In this document: in pieces, positions 1 through 8,201 of the stretch | Numbering within the stretch: the stretch's first letter is position 1 | How the letters are laid out: each line of letters opens with the position of its first letter | NCBI GenBank assembly: GCA_947589015.1 | Contig: CANPZF010000022.1 | Coordinates: forward strand, 1 to 32,659 | Source: an uncultured Clostridia bacterium | GTDB lineage: Bacteria > Bacillota > Clostridia > TANB77 > CAG-508 | Direction: 5' to 3' | DNA: 32,659 nt | Translations under genes and position numbers: made by a program | Notes under the pieces: model-generated | Databases searched by the model: none | Seen by the model: only the letters and a program-made list of their open reading frames with translations | Told to the model about the DNA's origin: nothing

Positions 1-151
1 TGGTTAAAAACATTATATCATATTGGTATTTCCTTTTTTATATCTTAGTGTGACATATCTATTGTAAACCTATAAAATTTTTTCTAGTGTAAATAAGTTT
101 CAAGATAATAGAAGAAAATTGCAATTATTTTTGTCCTTTAGGTGAATTTAC

Positions 152-180
152 TTGTAAAATTTTCAAAGTTGGTGTAAAAT
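152..180 (+). promoter_or_regulatory. Possible sigma-A promoter for the femAB-like gene
   Basis: TTGTAA at 152-157 and TAAAAT at 175-180 are separated by 17 bases, and the first gene starts 44 bases downstream after an AGGAGG ribosome binding site. Bases 1-223 hold no other gene that I can support. In DNA this AT-rich, such a match can arise by chance. Confidence 0.35.
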
Positions 181-223
181 ACCAATATATCGTAAATAAT
201 AAACTAGGAGGAATTTACAAAAA

Positions 224-1282
224 ATGAAATTAGTAACAGATGAAGAGTCGAAAAAGGCATATAAAAAATTTTTAGAAAGTCATGAAAGATGCAACTTTCA
301 GCAATCTTTAGAATGGGCAGAAGTAAAAAAAGCTAATTGGAAACCAGAAGTAATACTAGCGGAAGATGAAGAAGGAAACATCATAGGCTCTTTGTGCGTG
401 TGGATTAGGAAAATGCCGATATTTGGAAATATCATGTACTCATCAAGAGGACCAGTGTGTGATATACATGATATTGCAGTTATGAAACAATTAACAGATG
501 GAGCTAAAGAATTAGCACAAAAATATAAAGCAATAGTTCTAAGAATGGAACCAGATGTATTAAGTGATGATCAAACATTTAAAGATATAGTAACAAATTT
601 AGGATATAAAATTAAAGATGACGCAAAAGATTTTAAAGATGAAATTCAACCAAGATATGTATTCAGATTAGACATAAAAGGCAAAACAGAAGAAGAAATA
701 ATGGCAGGTTTTAAGCAAAAGTGGAGATACAATATACGTTTAGCAACCAAAAAAGGAGTAACGATAAAAGAAGGAACAAGAGAAGATTTAAAAGATTTTC
801 ATAAAATAATGATAGAAACAGGTGAAAGAGATGGCTTTATTACAAGACCATTAGAGTACTTTGAAAAAATGTATGATTGTTTAGGAAAAGAACACATGAA
901 GCTTTTAATGGCATATTATGAGGACAAGCCAATTTCAGGAGTAATACCTATTTTTTACGGAAATAAAACATGGTATTTATATGGAGCTAGTAGTAATGAA
1001 CATAGAAATTTGATGCCAAATTATTTATTACAGTGGGAAATGATAAAAATGGCAATTGCAAGACATGATGATGTATATGACTTTAGAGGAGTATCAGGAG
1101 TTGTAGACGAAAATCATCCACAATATGGATTATATAGATTTAAACAAGGTTTTGGAGCTACTTTTACAGAATTTATAGGAGAAGTATATATGCCATATAA
1201 ACCTTTAACATATAAAATGTACAGATTTTCGGAAAAAGCATTTAGAACAGTTAGACAATTAAAGATGAAATTAAAAAAATAA
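224..1282 (+). CDS. FemA/FemB/FemX-family peptidoglycan aminoacyltransferase
   Basis: This 352-residue protein has the normal length of a Fem transferase. These enzymes use aminoacyl-tRNA to add amino acids to the stem peptide of lipid II at the cytoplasmic face of the membrane, building the interpeptide bridge. Family hallmarks are an early FQQSLEWAEVKK-like segment (about residues 25-36), a paired GNAT-like fold, the basic stretch FKQKWRYNIRLATKKGV near residue 165, and a late WYLYGASS strand near residue 250. The ATG follows AGGAGG with good spacing. The alanine racemase gene begins 18 bases after its stop, so the two are probably co-transcribed and both serve cell-wall synthesis. The amino acid transferred (Gly, Ala or Ser) cannot be read from the sequence. 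Confidence 0.88.
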   Translation: MKLVTDEESKKAYKKFLESHERCNFQQSLEWAEVKKANWKPEVILAEDEEGNIIGSLCVWIRKMPIFGNIMYSSRGPVCDIHDIAVMKQLTDGAKELAQKYKAIVLRMEPDVLSDDQTFKDIVTNLGYKIKDDAKDFKDEIQPRYVFRLDIKGKTEEEIMAGFKQKWRYNIRLATKKGVTIKEGTREDLKDFHKIMIETGERDGFITRPLEYFEKMYDCLGKEHMKLLMAYYEDKPISGVIPIFYGNKTWYLYGASSNEHRNLMPNYLLQWEMIKMAIARHDDVYDFRGVSGVVDENHPQYGLYRFKQGFGATFTEFIGEVYMPYKPLTYKMYRFSEKAFRTVRQLKMKLKK

Positions 1283-1300
1283 TTTCGGGAGGCAAAAATA

Positions 1301-2419
1301 TTGAAATCATTAGTAATAGATACTAAAGACTTAAAACATAATATCCGACAAATAAAAAAACATAGTAACATAAATGAAAAAGATGATAATGGAAATAATG
1401 TGAAAATAATAGCTATTGTAAAATCTAATGGTTATGGATTAGGATTAGTAGAATATACAAATTTTTTAATAGATAATGGAATTTCTAATTTTGCTGTTTC
1501 CACAGTAGAAGAGGCAATAAAATTAAGAAAAGCAGGAATTAAAAATCCAATATTAATGTTATCATCTACGGCAATAAAAGAAGATTTACAAAACTTGATT
1601 GACAATAATATAACTGTAACAATAGGTTCTAAAGAATCTGCACAAATGGTAGAACAAATAGGAAAAGAAAAGAATATAAATATAAAGGCACATTTGAAAA
1701 TTGATACTGGCTTTGGAAGATATGGCTTTATGTATAATAAAAGAGATGAAATAGTAGAAGTTATAAAAAGTTTACAACATGTGAAGATAGAGGGAACATA
1801 TTCACATTTTTCAGTTAGTTTTTTTGATGATAAGTATACAAATATACAATTTAATAGATTTATTGATGTTATAGAAGTTTTAAAGATGAATGAAATAGAG
1901 CCAGGTATGCTTCACATATGTAATTCATCAGCATTTTTAAAATTTCCAAGAATGCACTTAAATGCTGTAAGAATAGGTTCAGCTTTTTTAGGAAGATTAG
2001 CATTTAGAAATAATATAGGACTAAAAAAAATAGGAACATTACAAGCACAAATAGCAGATATAAAAGAATTACCTAAAGGAGAATATGTAGGGTATTCAAA
2101 TGCATATAAAACTACAAAGCAAACTAAAATTGCAATTATACCATGTGGATATATTGATGGTATAAATATTACTACTGGAAGAGATATGTTTAGAAAAATT
2201 GATAAACTTAGATATATTGTTAGAGATGTAAAAGATTTTTTTAAAGACCAAACATTAAATGTAAAAATTAATGGGAATACATGTAAAATTATAGGAAGAG
2301 TAGGAACTCATCATGTGATATGTGATATTACAGGGAAAGATGTAAAGGTGAAAGACAAGGCTATTTTTGAAGTAAATCCAAAGTATGTTAATCCTGAAAT
2401 AAGAAGGGAGTATAAATAA
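1301..2419 (+). CDS. alr: Alanine racemase (PLP-dependent)
   Basis: The protein (372 residues) interconverts L- and D-alanine for peptidoglycan synthesis. The PLP lysine is Lys41 in VKSNGYGLG (usual form VKANAYGHG), and the second catalytic base is Tyr265 in VGYSNAY, which aligns with Tyr265 of the Geobacillus enzyme. IPCGYIDG and CNSSA are further family motifs. The start is TTG, chosen because GGGAGG lies 9 bases upstream and no ATG is nearby. The usual GRVCMDQ motif appears as GRVGTHHVICDIT, so the C-terminal barrel is divergent. The stop overlaps the next gene by one base (TAATG), which suggests translational coupling. The role is probably cell-wall D-Ala supply; amino-acid specificity may differ from that of a standard Alr. 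Confidence 0.87.
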   Translation: MKSLVIDTKDLKHNIRQIKKHSNINEKDDNGNNVKIIAIVKSNGYGLGLVEYTNFLIDNGISNFAVSTVEEAIKLRKAGIKNPILMLSSTAIKEDLQNLIDNNITVTIGSKESAQMVEQIGKEKNINIKAHLKIDTGFGRYGFMYNKRDEIVEVIKSLQHVKIEGTYSHFSVSFFDDKYTNIQFNRFIDVIEVLKMNEIEPGMLHICNSSAFLKFPRMHLNAVRIGSAFLGRLAFRNNIGLKKIGTLQAQIADIKELPKGEYVGYSNAYKTTKQTKIAIIPCGYIDGINITTGRDMFRKIDKLRYIVRDVKDFFKDQTLNVKINGNTCKIIGRVGTHHVICDITGKDVKVKDKAIFEVNPKYVNPEIRREYK

Positions 2420-3492
2420 TGGAAAAACAAGATAGTAATGTAGAACAAAAAGAAGTTTTTAAAAAAGGATTTTTTAAAAAAGTATGGTATTCTATAACTA
2501 AAATAGAAAAATATCCAGAAATGGCAACAGAGGGATTGGGAAAAGCTTTTTCATATTTATGTAAAATTGTAGCTATACTTGCAATTGTTTTAAGCATTTG
2601 GATGACATATGAAACTTATAATTTAATAAAGCAAGGTGTGGATTATATACAAAATGAGTTTCCGGAATTTTCATATAAAGATGGAATATTACAAGTTGAT
2701 AGTCAGGAACCAATAATACTAGAAGGACAAAATAATCCATTAGGTAAAGTTATAATAGATACTAATACAACCTCAGAGGAAAAAATAGATGAATATTTAA
2801 ATTCTATAAATCAAGATACGGGAATTGTTATATTGAAAAATAAGGCTTTAATAAAAAATAGTTCAACTTTAGGTGAGATATCCTATGATTATAAACAAGC
2901 ATTAGAGGAATTATCAATAACGGAATTTAATAAAACAGACTTAATAAATTATGCTAGCAGTGGGCAAATATATACAGTGTATATAAGTGTATTTATTACA
3001 ATGTTTGTATATACATTTGTTATGTATTTGATGACTACATTATGGTATGTACTAGCAATTGGTATAATTGGGTATATTACTGCACTAATACTAAAGATAA
3101 AAATGAGATATGTAGCTGTATTTAATATGTCAGTTTATGCCATTACATTATCAATATTATTAAATATTATATATTTGGTAGTAAATATGATAACTACATT
3201 TGATATGCAATATTTCCAAGTTATGTATATAGCAGTAGCAACAATTTATCTAATAGCAGCAATTTTTATAATAAAATCAGAATTTATAAAAAAACAAGCA
3301 GAATTAATAAAAATTGCAGAAGCACAGGCAATTATAAAAAAAGAAATGGAAAATGAAAAAGGGGAAGAAGAAGATAGAAATAAAGACACAGGAAAAGAAG
3401 AAAAAAAAGATGAAGAAGAGAAAAACGAAAATGATAAAAAGGACAAAAAGGATAAAGGAATAGATAGTGAACCAGAAGGGTCAAATGCATAA
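2419..3492 (+). CDS. DUF1189 family membrane protein with charged C-terminal tail
   Basis: This 357-residue protein has the DUF1189 layout of Firmicutes. An N-terminal amphipathic segment (FFKKVWYSITKIEKYPEMA) precedes a first membrane helix at about residues 45-65. An extracytoplasmic region follows that contains the family pattern FPEFSYKDGIL and, later, a KVIIDTNT strand (about residues 80-120). Three more hydrophobic helices lie between about 185 and 290. The last 50 or so residues are almost pure Lys/Glu/Asp, an unusual highly charged cytoplasmic tail that may be an expansion. DUF1189 has no established function. It sits between alr and ftsH in the same direction, with a one-base overlap to alr. 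Confidence 0.75.
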   Translation: MEKQDSNVEQKEVFKKGFFKKVWYSITKIEKYPEMATEGLGKAFSYLCKIVAILAIVLSIWMTYETYNLIKQGVDYIQNEFPEFSYKDGILQVDSQEPIILEGQNNPLGKVIIDTNTTSEEKIDEYLNSINQDTGIVILKNKALIKNSSTLGEISYDYKQALEELSITEFNKTDLINYASSGQIYTVYISVFITMFVYTFVMYLMTTLWYVLAIGIIGYITALILKIKMRYVAVFNMSVYAITLSILLNIIYLVVNMITTFDMQYFQVMYIAVATIYLIAAIFIIKSEFIKKQAELIKIAEAQAIIKKEMENEKGEEEDRNKDTGKEEKKDEEEKNENDKKDKKDKGIDSEPEGSNA

Positions 3493-3509
3493 AATATATG
3501 AAAGGAGAT

Positions 3510-3542
3510 ATGTTAGTTATAAAACTTAACATAAATAATTAA
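3510..3542 (+). CDS. Possible 10-codon leader ORF coupled to ftsH
   Basis: ATG at 3510 follows a strong GAAAGGAG ribosome binding site and encodes MLVIKLNINN. Its TAA stop (3540-3542) shares its last A with the ftsH ATG. The ftsH start has no Shine-Dalgarno sequence of its own, since AACATAAATAATTA precedes it. The simplest reading is that ribosomes load on the leader and re-initiate on ftsH. No peptide has been shown; this rests only on the site geometry. Confidence 0.45.
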   Translation: MLVIKLNINN

Positions 3543-5351
3543 TGATGGATAAAAATGATAAAAAACAAAAACAAAAAAGAAATTTAATAATTTCTGCAAT
3601 AGCTCTCGCAGTAATAATTGTAATAGCAGCAGTAGTAGCTATATATATGGCTGAAAATACTGACAAAGAAGATGAAAAAACATTGCCATATACAGATTTG
3701 ATAAAAGAAATGTCTTATGGAAATATTGAAAAAGTGGAAATGACAGTAGGAAGTACAACTGTAAAAGTAAAAGTAAAAAATGTGGAAGAAGAAAAAACAT
3801 CAATAGTGCCTAATACAGAAAGTTTTATGAATTTAGTTCAACAAAAAGTTACAGAGGGTAATGAAATAGAATTAATACAAAAACCAAGAAGTGTAATTTC
3901 TCAAATTCCTGGCATAATAATTTCATTTTTACCAACAGCAATAATGCTTGCATTATTTGTTATGATATTTAAAATGCAAGGAATGGGAGAAAAAGGAAAG
4001 GTTTATGATGATACAGAAAGAAAGACAAAGGTAAAATTTGATGATGTTGCAGGATTAGATGAAGAAAAATCAGAATTAATAGAAATTGTTGAATTTTTGA
4101 AAAAACCAGAAAAATTTGCAAAAATGGGAGCAAAAATTCCCAAAGGCGTGCTTTTATATGGAAAGCCAGGTACTGGAAAAACTTTAATTGCAAAAGCTAT
4201 TGCAGGGGAAGCAGATGTACCATTTATTTCTATGAGTGGATCTGAATTTATAGAAATGTTTGCAGGATTAGGAGCATCAAGAGTTAGAAAGTTGTTTGAG
4301 AAGGCAAGAAAAATATCTCCATGTATTGTATTTATAGATGAAATAGATGCCATTGGTTCTAGGAGAAGTTCTAATAGTGGTGCTGAAACTGAAAATAATC
4401 AAACATTAAATCAATTATTAGTTGAAATGGATGGATTTAGTTCAGAAGAAACAATAATAGTTTTAGCAGCAACTAATAGACCTGAAATGTTAGATAAAGC
4501 ATTATTAAGACCAGGAAGATTTGATAGACAAATTACAATTCCTACACCAGATTTAAAAGGTAGATTGGAAATATTAAAAATTCACACAAAAGAAAAAAGA
4601 ATTGCAGAAGATGTAAACTTAGAAAGTATTGCAGAAGATACAGCAGGATTTACAGGTGCAGAATTGGCTAACATTTTAAATGAAGCAGCAATTATTGCAA
4701 CTAAAAGAGAACATGAAGATATAGAAAATGATGATATTGAAGAAGCTGTTAAAAAGGTAACTGTAGGGTTAGAAAAACGTCAAAGAGTTATATCTGAAAA
4801 AGATAAAAAATTAACAGCATATCATGAAGCAGGACATGCTGTTGTAAGTAGATATCTTCCAACACAAACAGACGTAAAAGAAGTTTCTATAATTCCTAGA
4901 GGTGTTGCTGGTGGTTATACAATGTATAAATCAGATGAAGATAAGTACTATATATCTAAAACAGAAATGCAGGAAAAATTAATTGCATTATTAGGTGGTA
5001 GAGCAGCAGAAAAATTAGTTTTAGATGATATTTCAACAGGCGCAAGTAATGATATTGAAGTTGCAACACAAATAGCAAGAGATATGGTAACTAAATATGG
5101 AATGAGTGATACTCTTCGGACCTATTGATTTTCAAGGAAAAGAACCATATGAAATTCAAATGTTTGGAGAAAATATTGGAGATAAAATAGGACTTGAAGT
5201 AAAACAACTTATAGACACAGCATATAATGATGCTCAAATTTTGTTAAAACAACATAGAGATAAACTGGATATGATTGCTTTAGCATTATTAGAAAAAGAA
5301 AAAATTAATGAACAAGATTTCAAAAAATTTTTTAATGATGTAGAAAATTAA
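3542..5351 (+). CDS. ftsH: ATP-dependent zinc metalloprotease FtsH, split by one extra base
   Basis: FtsH is a membrane-anchored hexameric AAA+ protease that degrades damaged membrane proteins and regulators. Two membrane helices (about residues 12-35 and 118-142) flank a small extracytoplasmic domain. The AAA domain has Walker A GKPGTGKT (207-214), Walker B CIVFIDEIDAIG, and the second region of homology TNRPEMLDKALLRPGRFDRQ. The protease motif is HEAGH (428-432), and the third zinc ligand lies in TGASND. The frame starting at 3542 stops at 5128. The remaining 75 or so conserved residues continue in the +1 frame to 5351, starting GPIDF after MSDTL, which matches the usual MSDKLGP. Removing one C at 5117 gives an intact protein of about 602 residues. 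Walker A has Lys where Pro is usual (GPPGTGKT), and the pore segment reads GLGASR rather than GVGASR. Confidence 0.9.
5114..5120 (+). other. +1 frameshift site in ftsH (CTT CGG A)
   Basis: In frame zero the codons are ACT CTT CGG ACC TAT TGA. Skipping the C at 5117 gives ACT CTT GGA CCT ATT GAT, which encodes the conserved TLGPID. The extra base does not lengthen a homopolymer. CGG here is one of only two in-frame CGG codons found in the window. Confidence 0.8.
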
Positions 5352-5357
5352 AATAAT

Positions 5358-5396
5358 ACGAAAAGCCCCCCAAAAGGTAGCACCTCTGGGGGACTT
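5358..5396 (-). terminator. GC-rich hairpin terminator of the 73-residue gene
   Basis: On the minus strand AAGTCCCCC pairs with GGGGGGCTT, and the stem continues inward through AGAGG(T)/ACCTTT to a three-base GCT loop. The run after it is CTTTTCGTATTATTTT. It is the most GC-rich element in its neighbourhood. It sits between the convergent ends of ftsH and the small gene, so it may stop transcription from both sides, although the T tract is only on the minus-strand side. Confidence 0.75.
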
Positions 5397-5411
5397 GGTG
5401 TGTAGGAAGGT

Positions 5412-5633
5412 TTAGTTGTTGCCATGGCCAAAAGCCACTTGAACCTTCGACAAATAATTAAACATTTGACGTTCAGTGTAGAATACTGCATAGAAAGAAC
5501 TACATTCTACTGCGTCGAGTTTCAGAGCTTCGGTCATAAGTCCAGTTCTAAATTCGAAAATAGCTGGGTTATCGATTAAACATGTTGTTTTTGTTTCTAA
5601 ATTACGAATAGAAAAACCTTTAAGACGACTCAT
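5412..5633 (-). CDS. Small 73-residue protein of unknown function, well-expressed codon pattern
   Basis: I do not recognise this protein. The start is the ATG at 5633, preceded by AAGGAAGGAGC; upstream codons in the same frame have no ribosome binding site. It begins MSRLKGFSIRNLETK and ends AFGHGNN, with no membrane helix or signal peptide. It has two cysteines that are not arranged as a metal site. Codons such as CGT, CTG, GAC, TTC and AAC are used far more than in neighbouring genes, which favour AGA, TTA, GAT, TTT and AAT. That fits either high expression or recent transfer. It has its own extended -10 promoter and its own strong terminator, so it is a self-contained transcription unit. 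Confidence 0.7.
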   Translation of the reverse strand: MSRLKGFSIRNLETKTTCLIDNPAIFEFRTGLMTEALKLDAVECSSFYAVFYTERQMFNYLSKVQVAFGHGNN

Positions 5634-5681
5634 ATTATGCTCCTTCCTTTTTTCAAAAAATAACAATAAGTCAACATAAAT

Positions 5682-5709
5682 ATTATACCACATTTTATAA
5701 AAAAATCAA
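5682..5709 (-). promoter_or_regulatory. Extended -10 sigma-A promoter of the 73-residue gene
   Basis: On the minus strand TTGATT (5709-5704) and TGGTATAAT, with TATAAT at 5687-5682, are separated by 16 bases. The -35 box lies two bases past the end of the dipeptidase gene, so the small gene is not dependent on read-through. Confidence 0.65.
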
Positions 5710-5710
5710 G

Positions 5711-7117
5711 TTATTTAGCAAGCTCCAATATAGCTTTGGTATAAATTTTACAAGAAAGCATCAAATTATCTATAGAAATAAATTCATCTGTTTGATGACA
5801 CATATCTTTATGACCAGGAAGATTAGCACCGAAAGATACAAAATTAGGAAAGGCACGAGCATATGTTGCACCACCTATAGCTATTGGTTCCAAATTTTGA
5901 TTAGTAGTTTCATTATAAATTTTACATAAAGTAGAAACTAAATAGTTATCCTTAGATATATAAAGAGGAGACATATATTTTTCTGTTAAATAAGTTAAAT
6001 TATCATAACAAGAAATATGTTTAGCAAATAAAGCTTCAATATCTTCTAGTTTACTGTGTACAGGTACACGAAGATTCATTCCAATTTTTAAAATATTATT
6101 TTCTAGAGACATATTTCCTATATTAAGGGTTAAAGGGCCAGATTCATCTTTAAAATCAATATTTAAACTTTTTCCATTATATTCTAAATTAATATGTTTT
6201 GTAAAAAAGTCAAATAATGGTATAGAACAATTATAATTTTTTAAAAATTCATCTAATATAATTATTAATCGAGATATGGAATTAATACCTAAATCTGGAT
6301 GAGCACCATGAGCCTGAACACCATGAGAAGTCAATTTTAGCTCTTCGTCATTTATTTTATAAATATCAATTTCAAAATCATATTTTTCAATTATAGATTT
6401 TATTGTAGAAATACAGTTCTCCATTATAAGTTTTGAAGAGTTTATTTTTAAACAAGCTGAACAAATTTTAGGTACAACATTAAGTGGATTATTATTACAA
6501 TCAATATTAGTAATATAAATATTGTCACTTGCATTTGCATTGTAAGGCATAGATATGGAACTATTTAATACACCTTTTTCTGCATAAATACAAGGAAAAT
6601 CTGCATCAGGGCTGAATCCAATTGTTGGAATTTCTTCATGTTCTTTGTAGTAATTTATACATTTCCAATCTCTTTCTTCATTTAGTCCTAAAATCAATCT
6701 AACACGTTTATGTATCTGAAAATTTTCCATAACAGCTTTCATAGCATAAAGAGAAGCAACTACAGGACCTTTATCATCAATTGCACCTCTACCATAAATA
6801 TTTCCATTATGTAGTTGACCTTCAAATGGAGGATATGTCCAATTTTCACCTTCAGGAACAACATCTAAATGTCCAATAATTCCAACTAAATCATCTCCTT
6901 CACCAAATTCTATGTAACCACAGTATCCATCAACATTTTTAGTTCTAAATCCTAATGATTCTCCTAAAGAGAGAATATATTCTAAAGCATTATTTGCTTC
7001 TTTTCCAAATGGTTGAAATGGGTTTGGAGAGTCTTTATGAACACTTGGAATTTGTATTAATTTTTGAGTTTGCTCAATGATGTCATTTTTATAATTTTCA
7101 ATAATTGCATCTAACAT
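5711..7117 (-). CDS. pepV: M20 family dipeptidase, PepV-like
   Basis: This cytoplasmic dinuclear zinc dipeptidase (468 residues, normal length for PepV/Sapep) releases amino acids from dipeptides. Visible motifs in order are GHLDVVP (His83, Asp85), the metal-bridging GRGAIDDKGP (about 109-118), LNEERDWKC with the catalytic Glu pair, GFSPDADFPCIYAEKG, HGVQAHGAHPDLG in the lid domain, and the late GGATYARAFPNFVSFG plus GHKDMCHQTDE with the last metal histidine. These all match the PepV subgroup rather than carboxypeptidase or ArgE members. The ATG follows AAGGAG with normal spacing. It is transcribed alone, opposite to its left and right neighbours. Confidence 0.9.
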   Translation of the reverse strand: MLDAIIENYKNDIIEQTQKLIQIPSVHKDSPNPFQPFGKEANNALEYILSLGESLGFRTKNVDGYCGYIEFGEGDDLVGIIGHLDVVPEGENWTYPPFEGQLHNGNIYGRGAIDDKGPVVASLYAMKAVMENFQIHKRVRLILGLNEERDWKCINYYKEHEEIPTIGFSPDADFPCIYAEKGVLNSSISMPYNANASDNIYITNIDCNNNPLNVVPKICSACLKINSSKLIMENCISTIKSIIEKYDFEIDIYKINDEELKLTSHGVQAHGAHPDLGINSISRLIIILDEFLKNYNCSIPLFDFFTKHINLEYNGKSLNIDFKDESGPLTLNIGNMSLENNILKIGMNLRVPVHSKLEDIEALFAKHISCYDNLTYLTEKYMSPLYISKDNYLVSTLCKIYNETTNQNLEPIAIGGATYARAFPNFVSFGANLPGHKDMCHQTDEFISIDNLMLSCKIYTKAILELAK

Positions 7118-7434
7118 ATAATCAACTCCTTTTGGTTATTATATTTTATTATATAGAAAAAAACAACAATTTATGCAATTTATAATTAAACTTATGTAAA
7201 TAAAATAGGAAAAATACCAAAAATATGATATAATGTTTTTACGACCAAAGTTTTTTACAATGAGGTATGAAATTAATTAGAGAGAGTTTCAAAAATGAAT
7301 AATATTAAAAATAGAGCAGAAAAAATCGTATTAAATAAAATAATCTACAAATAATAAATTTGAGAAAAAAACTATTCAAAAATAAGCAATTTTGTGTTAT
7401 ACTATAAATAATATGAAAAGAGAGGTGGTTGAAA
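7118..7434. other. Intergenic region between pepV and the toxin-antitoxin pair
   Basis: About 315 bases separate two divergent units. It carries the leader of the dipeptidase gene, an AT-rich stretch with ATGATATAATG near 7223-7233, and the antitoxin promoter. A tiny open frame at 7295-7354 (19 codons, beginning MNNIKNRAEK) has only a weak GAGAGAG upstream and is not supported as a gene. I see nothing else in it. Confidence 0.5.
7375..7403 (+). promoter_or_regulatory. Promoter of the toxin-antitoxin operon
   Basis: TTCAAA (7375-7380) and TATACT (7398-7403) are 17 bases apart. The -10 is extended by a TG one base upstream (TGTTATACT). The antitoxin ATG lies 31 bases downstream. Operons of this class are usually repressed by the antitoxin, but no clear operator palindrome is visible. 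Confidence 0.6.
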
Positions 7435-7674
7435 ATGCAACAAGTAACAAGTTTACAACAAATAGAAACATTTATTAATCAAAATGGAGAAATGGTGATT
7501 GGAAAAAATAGTAAAAATAATGTAGTAGTAATGAGTATGGAAGAATACAGAAATAATATTTTCGATAATGAAACAGTAAAGAAACTTTTAAAATCAGAAG
7601 AAGATATTGAAAAAGGTAGAACAAGAAAAGCAACAGAAGTAATAAAGGAGTTAAGAGAAAAGTATGGATTCTAA
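7435..7674 (+). CDS. RelB/Phd-type antitoxin
   Basis: This 79-residue protein has the Phd/YefM layout. The N-terminal half (TSLQQIETFINQNGEMVIGKNSKNNVVVMSMEEY) forms the DNA-binding dimer fold, and the C-terminal half is charged and helical to wrap the toxin. It neutralises the toxin encoded next to it and usually autorepresses the operon. The ATG at 7435 is preferred because GAGAGGTGG lies 7 bases upstream; the TTG six bases earlier would sit on top of that site. Its stop lies 11 bases inside the toxin gene, the usual coupling for such pairs. Confidence 0.82.
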   Translation: MQQVTSLQQIETFINQNGEMVIGKNSKNNVVVMSMEEYRNNIFDNETVKKLLKSEEDIEKGRTRKATEVIKELREKYGF

Positions 7675-7984
7675 AAATGAACCATTTGAAGTAGAATTTA
7701 CTGATGAATGTATCGAAGAAATGACCGAAATTTATGAGTATATCTCTAATAATCTAAAAGAAGATAATGCAGCTAAAAGATTAATGACCGAAGTAACGAA
7801 TAAAGTGTTAGATTTAGCAAATGCTCCAGAATTATATATGAAAATTGGAAAAGTTGATAGATTGAAAAGAGAATATCATAGAATGGTAGTAAAAAATTAT
7901 GTTGTATTATATACAATAGATTTTGAAAAGAAAACCGTATTTATTTCTCGTATAATATATGTAAGAAGAAATTACTTAAATTAA
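7664..7984 (+). CDS. RelE/ParE-family toxin
   Basis: The 106-residue product has the ParE/RelE fold pattern: FEVEFTDECIEEMTEIYEYI at the start, a middle helix of KRLMTEVTNKVLDL, a PELYMKIGK loop, then REYHRMVVKNYVVLYTIDFEKKTVFISRIIYVRRN. The strand VVLYTID followed by VFISRIIYVRRNY is typical of ParE-like members. RelE types cleave mRNA on the ribosome whereas ParE types poison gyrase; the sequence does not settle which. AAGGAG lies 13 bases before the ATG inside the antitoxin gene. A terminator follows at once, so this is a two-gene operon. Confidence 0.82.
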   Translation: MDSKNEPFEVEFTDECIEEMTEIYEYISNNLKEDNAAKRLMTEVTNKVLDLANAPELYMKIGKVDRLKREYHRMVVKNYVVLYTIDFEKKTVFISRIIYVRRNYLN

Positions 7985-8003
7985 AAAAGCCAATAAATAA
8001 TTA

Positions 8004-8040
8004 CGCTTTGAATTTAGAAATAAGTTCAAGGCGATTTTTT
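8004..8040 (+). terminator. Terminator of the toxin-antitoxin operon
   Basis: CGCTTTGAA (8004-8012) pairs with TTCAAGGCG (8025-8033) in a nine-base stem with one G-T pair, followed by ATTTTTT. Confidence 0.85.
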
Positions 8041-8201
8041 ATATAATAGGAAACTTTAATTCTAACTTTTCTTCTATTTTAATTCTTTGTTTCAAGGAAT
8101 ATGTTTGACAAACCTACATTCAGAAGAAATTTAACATATAGACATCAGTTGAACATTTAAAGCATTTATGATATATTATGGAAATGAAAGGTTGTGATTT
8201 T

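Noticed and set aside
3246..3532. Minus-strand Ser/Phe-rich open frames
   Set aside because: They are the complement of the Lys/Glu-rich tail of the DUF1189 gene and have no ribosome binding sites.
5106..5351. Separate small gene after ftsH
   Set aside because: Its residues after the first two codons are the conserved C-terminal end of FtsH in the +1 frame, and it has no ribosome binding site of its own.
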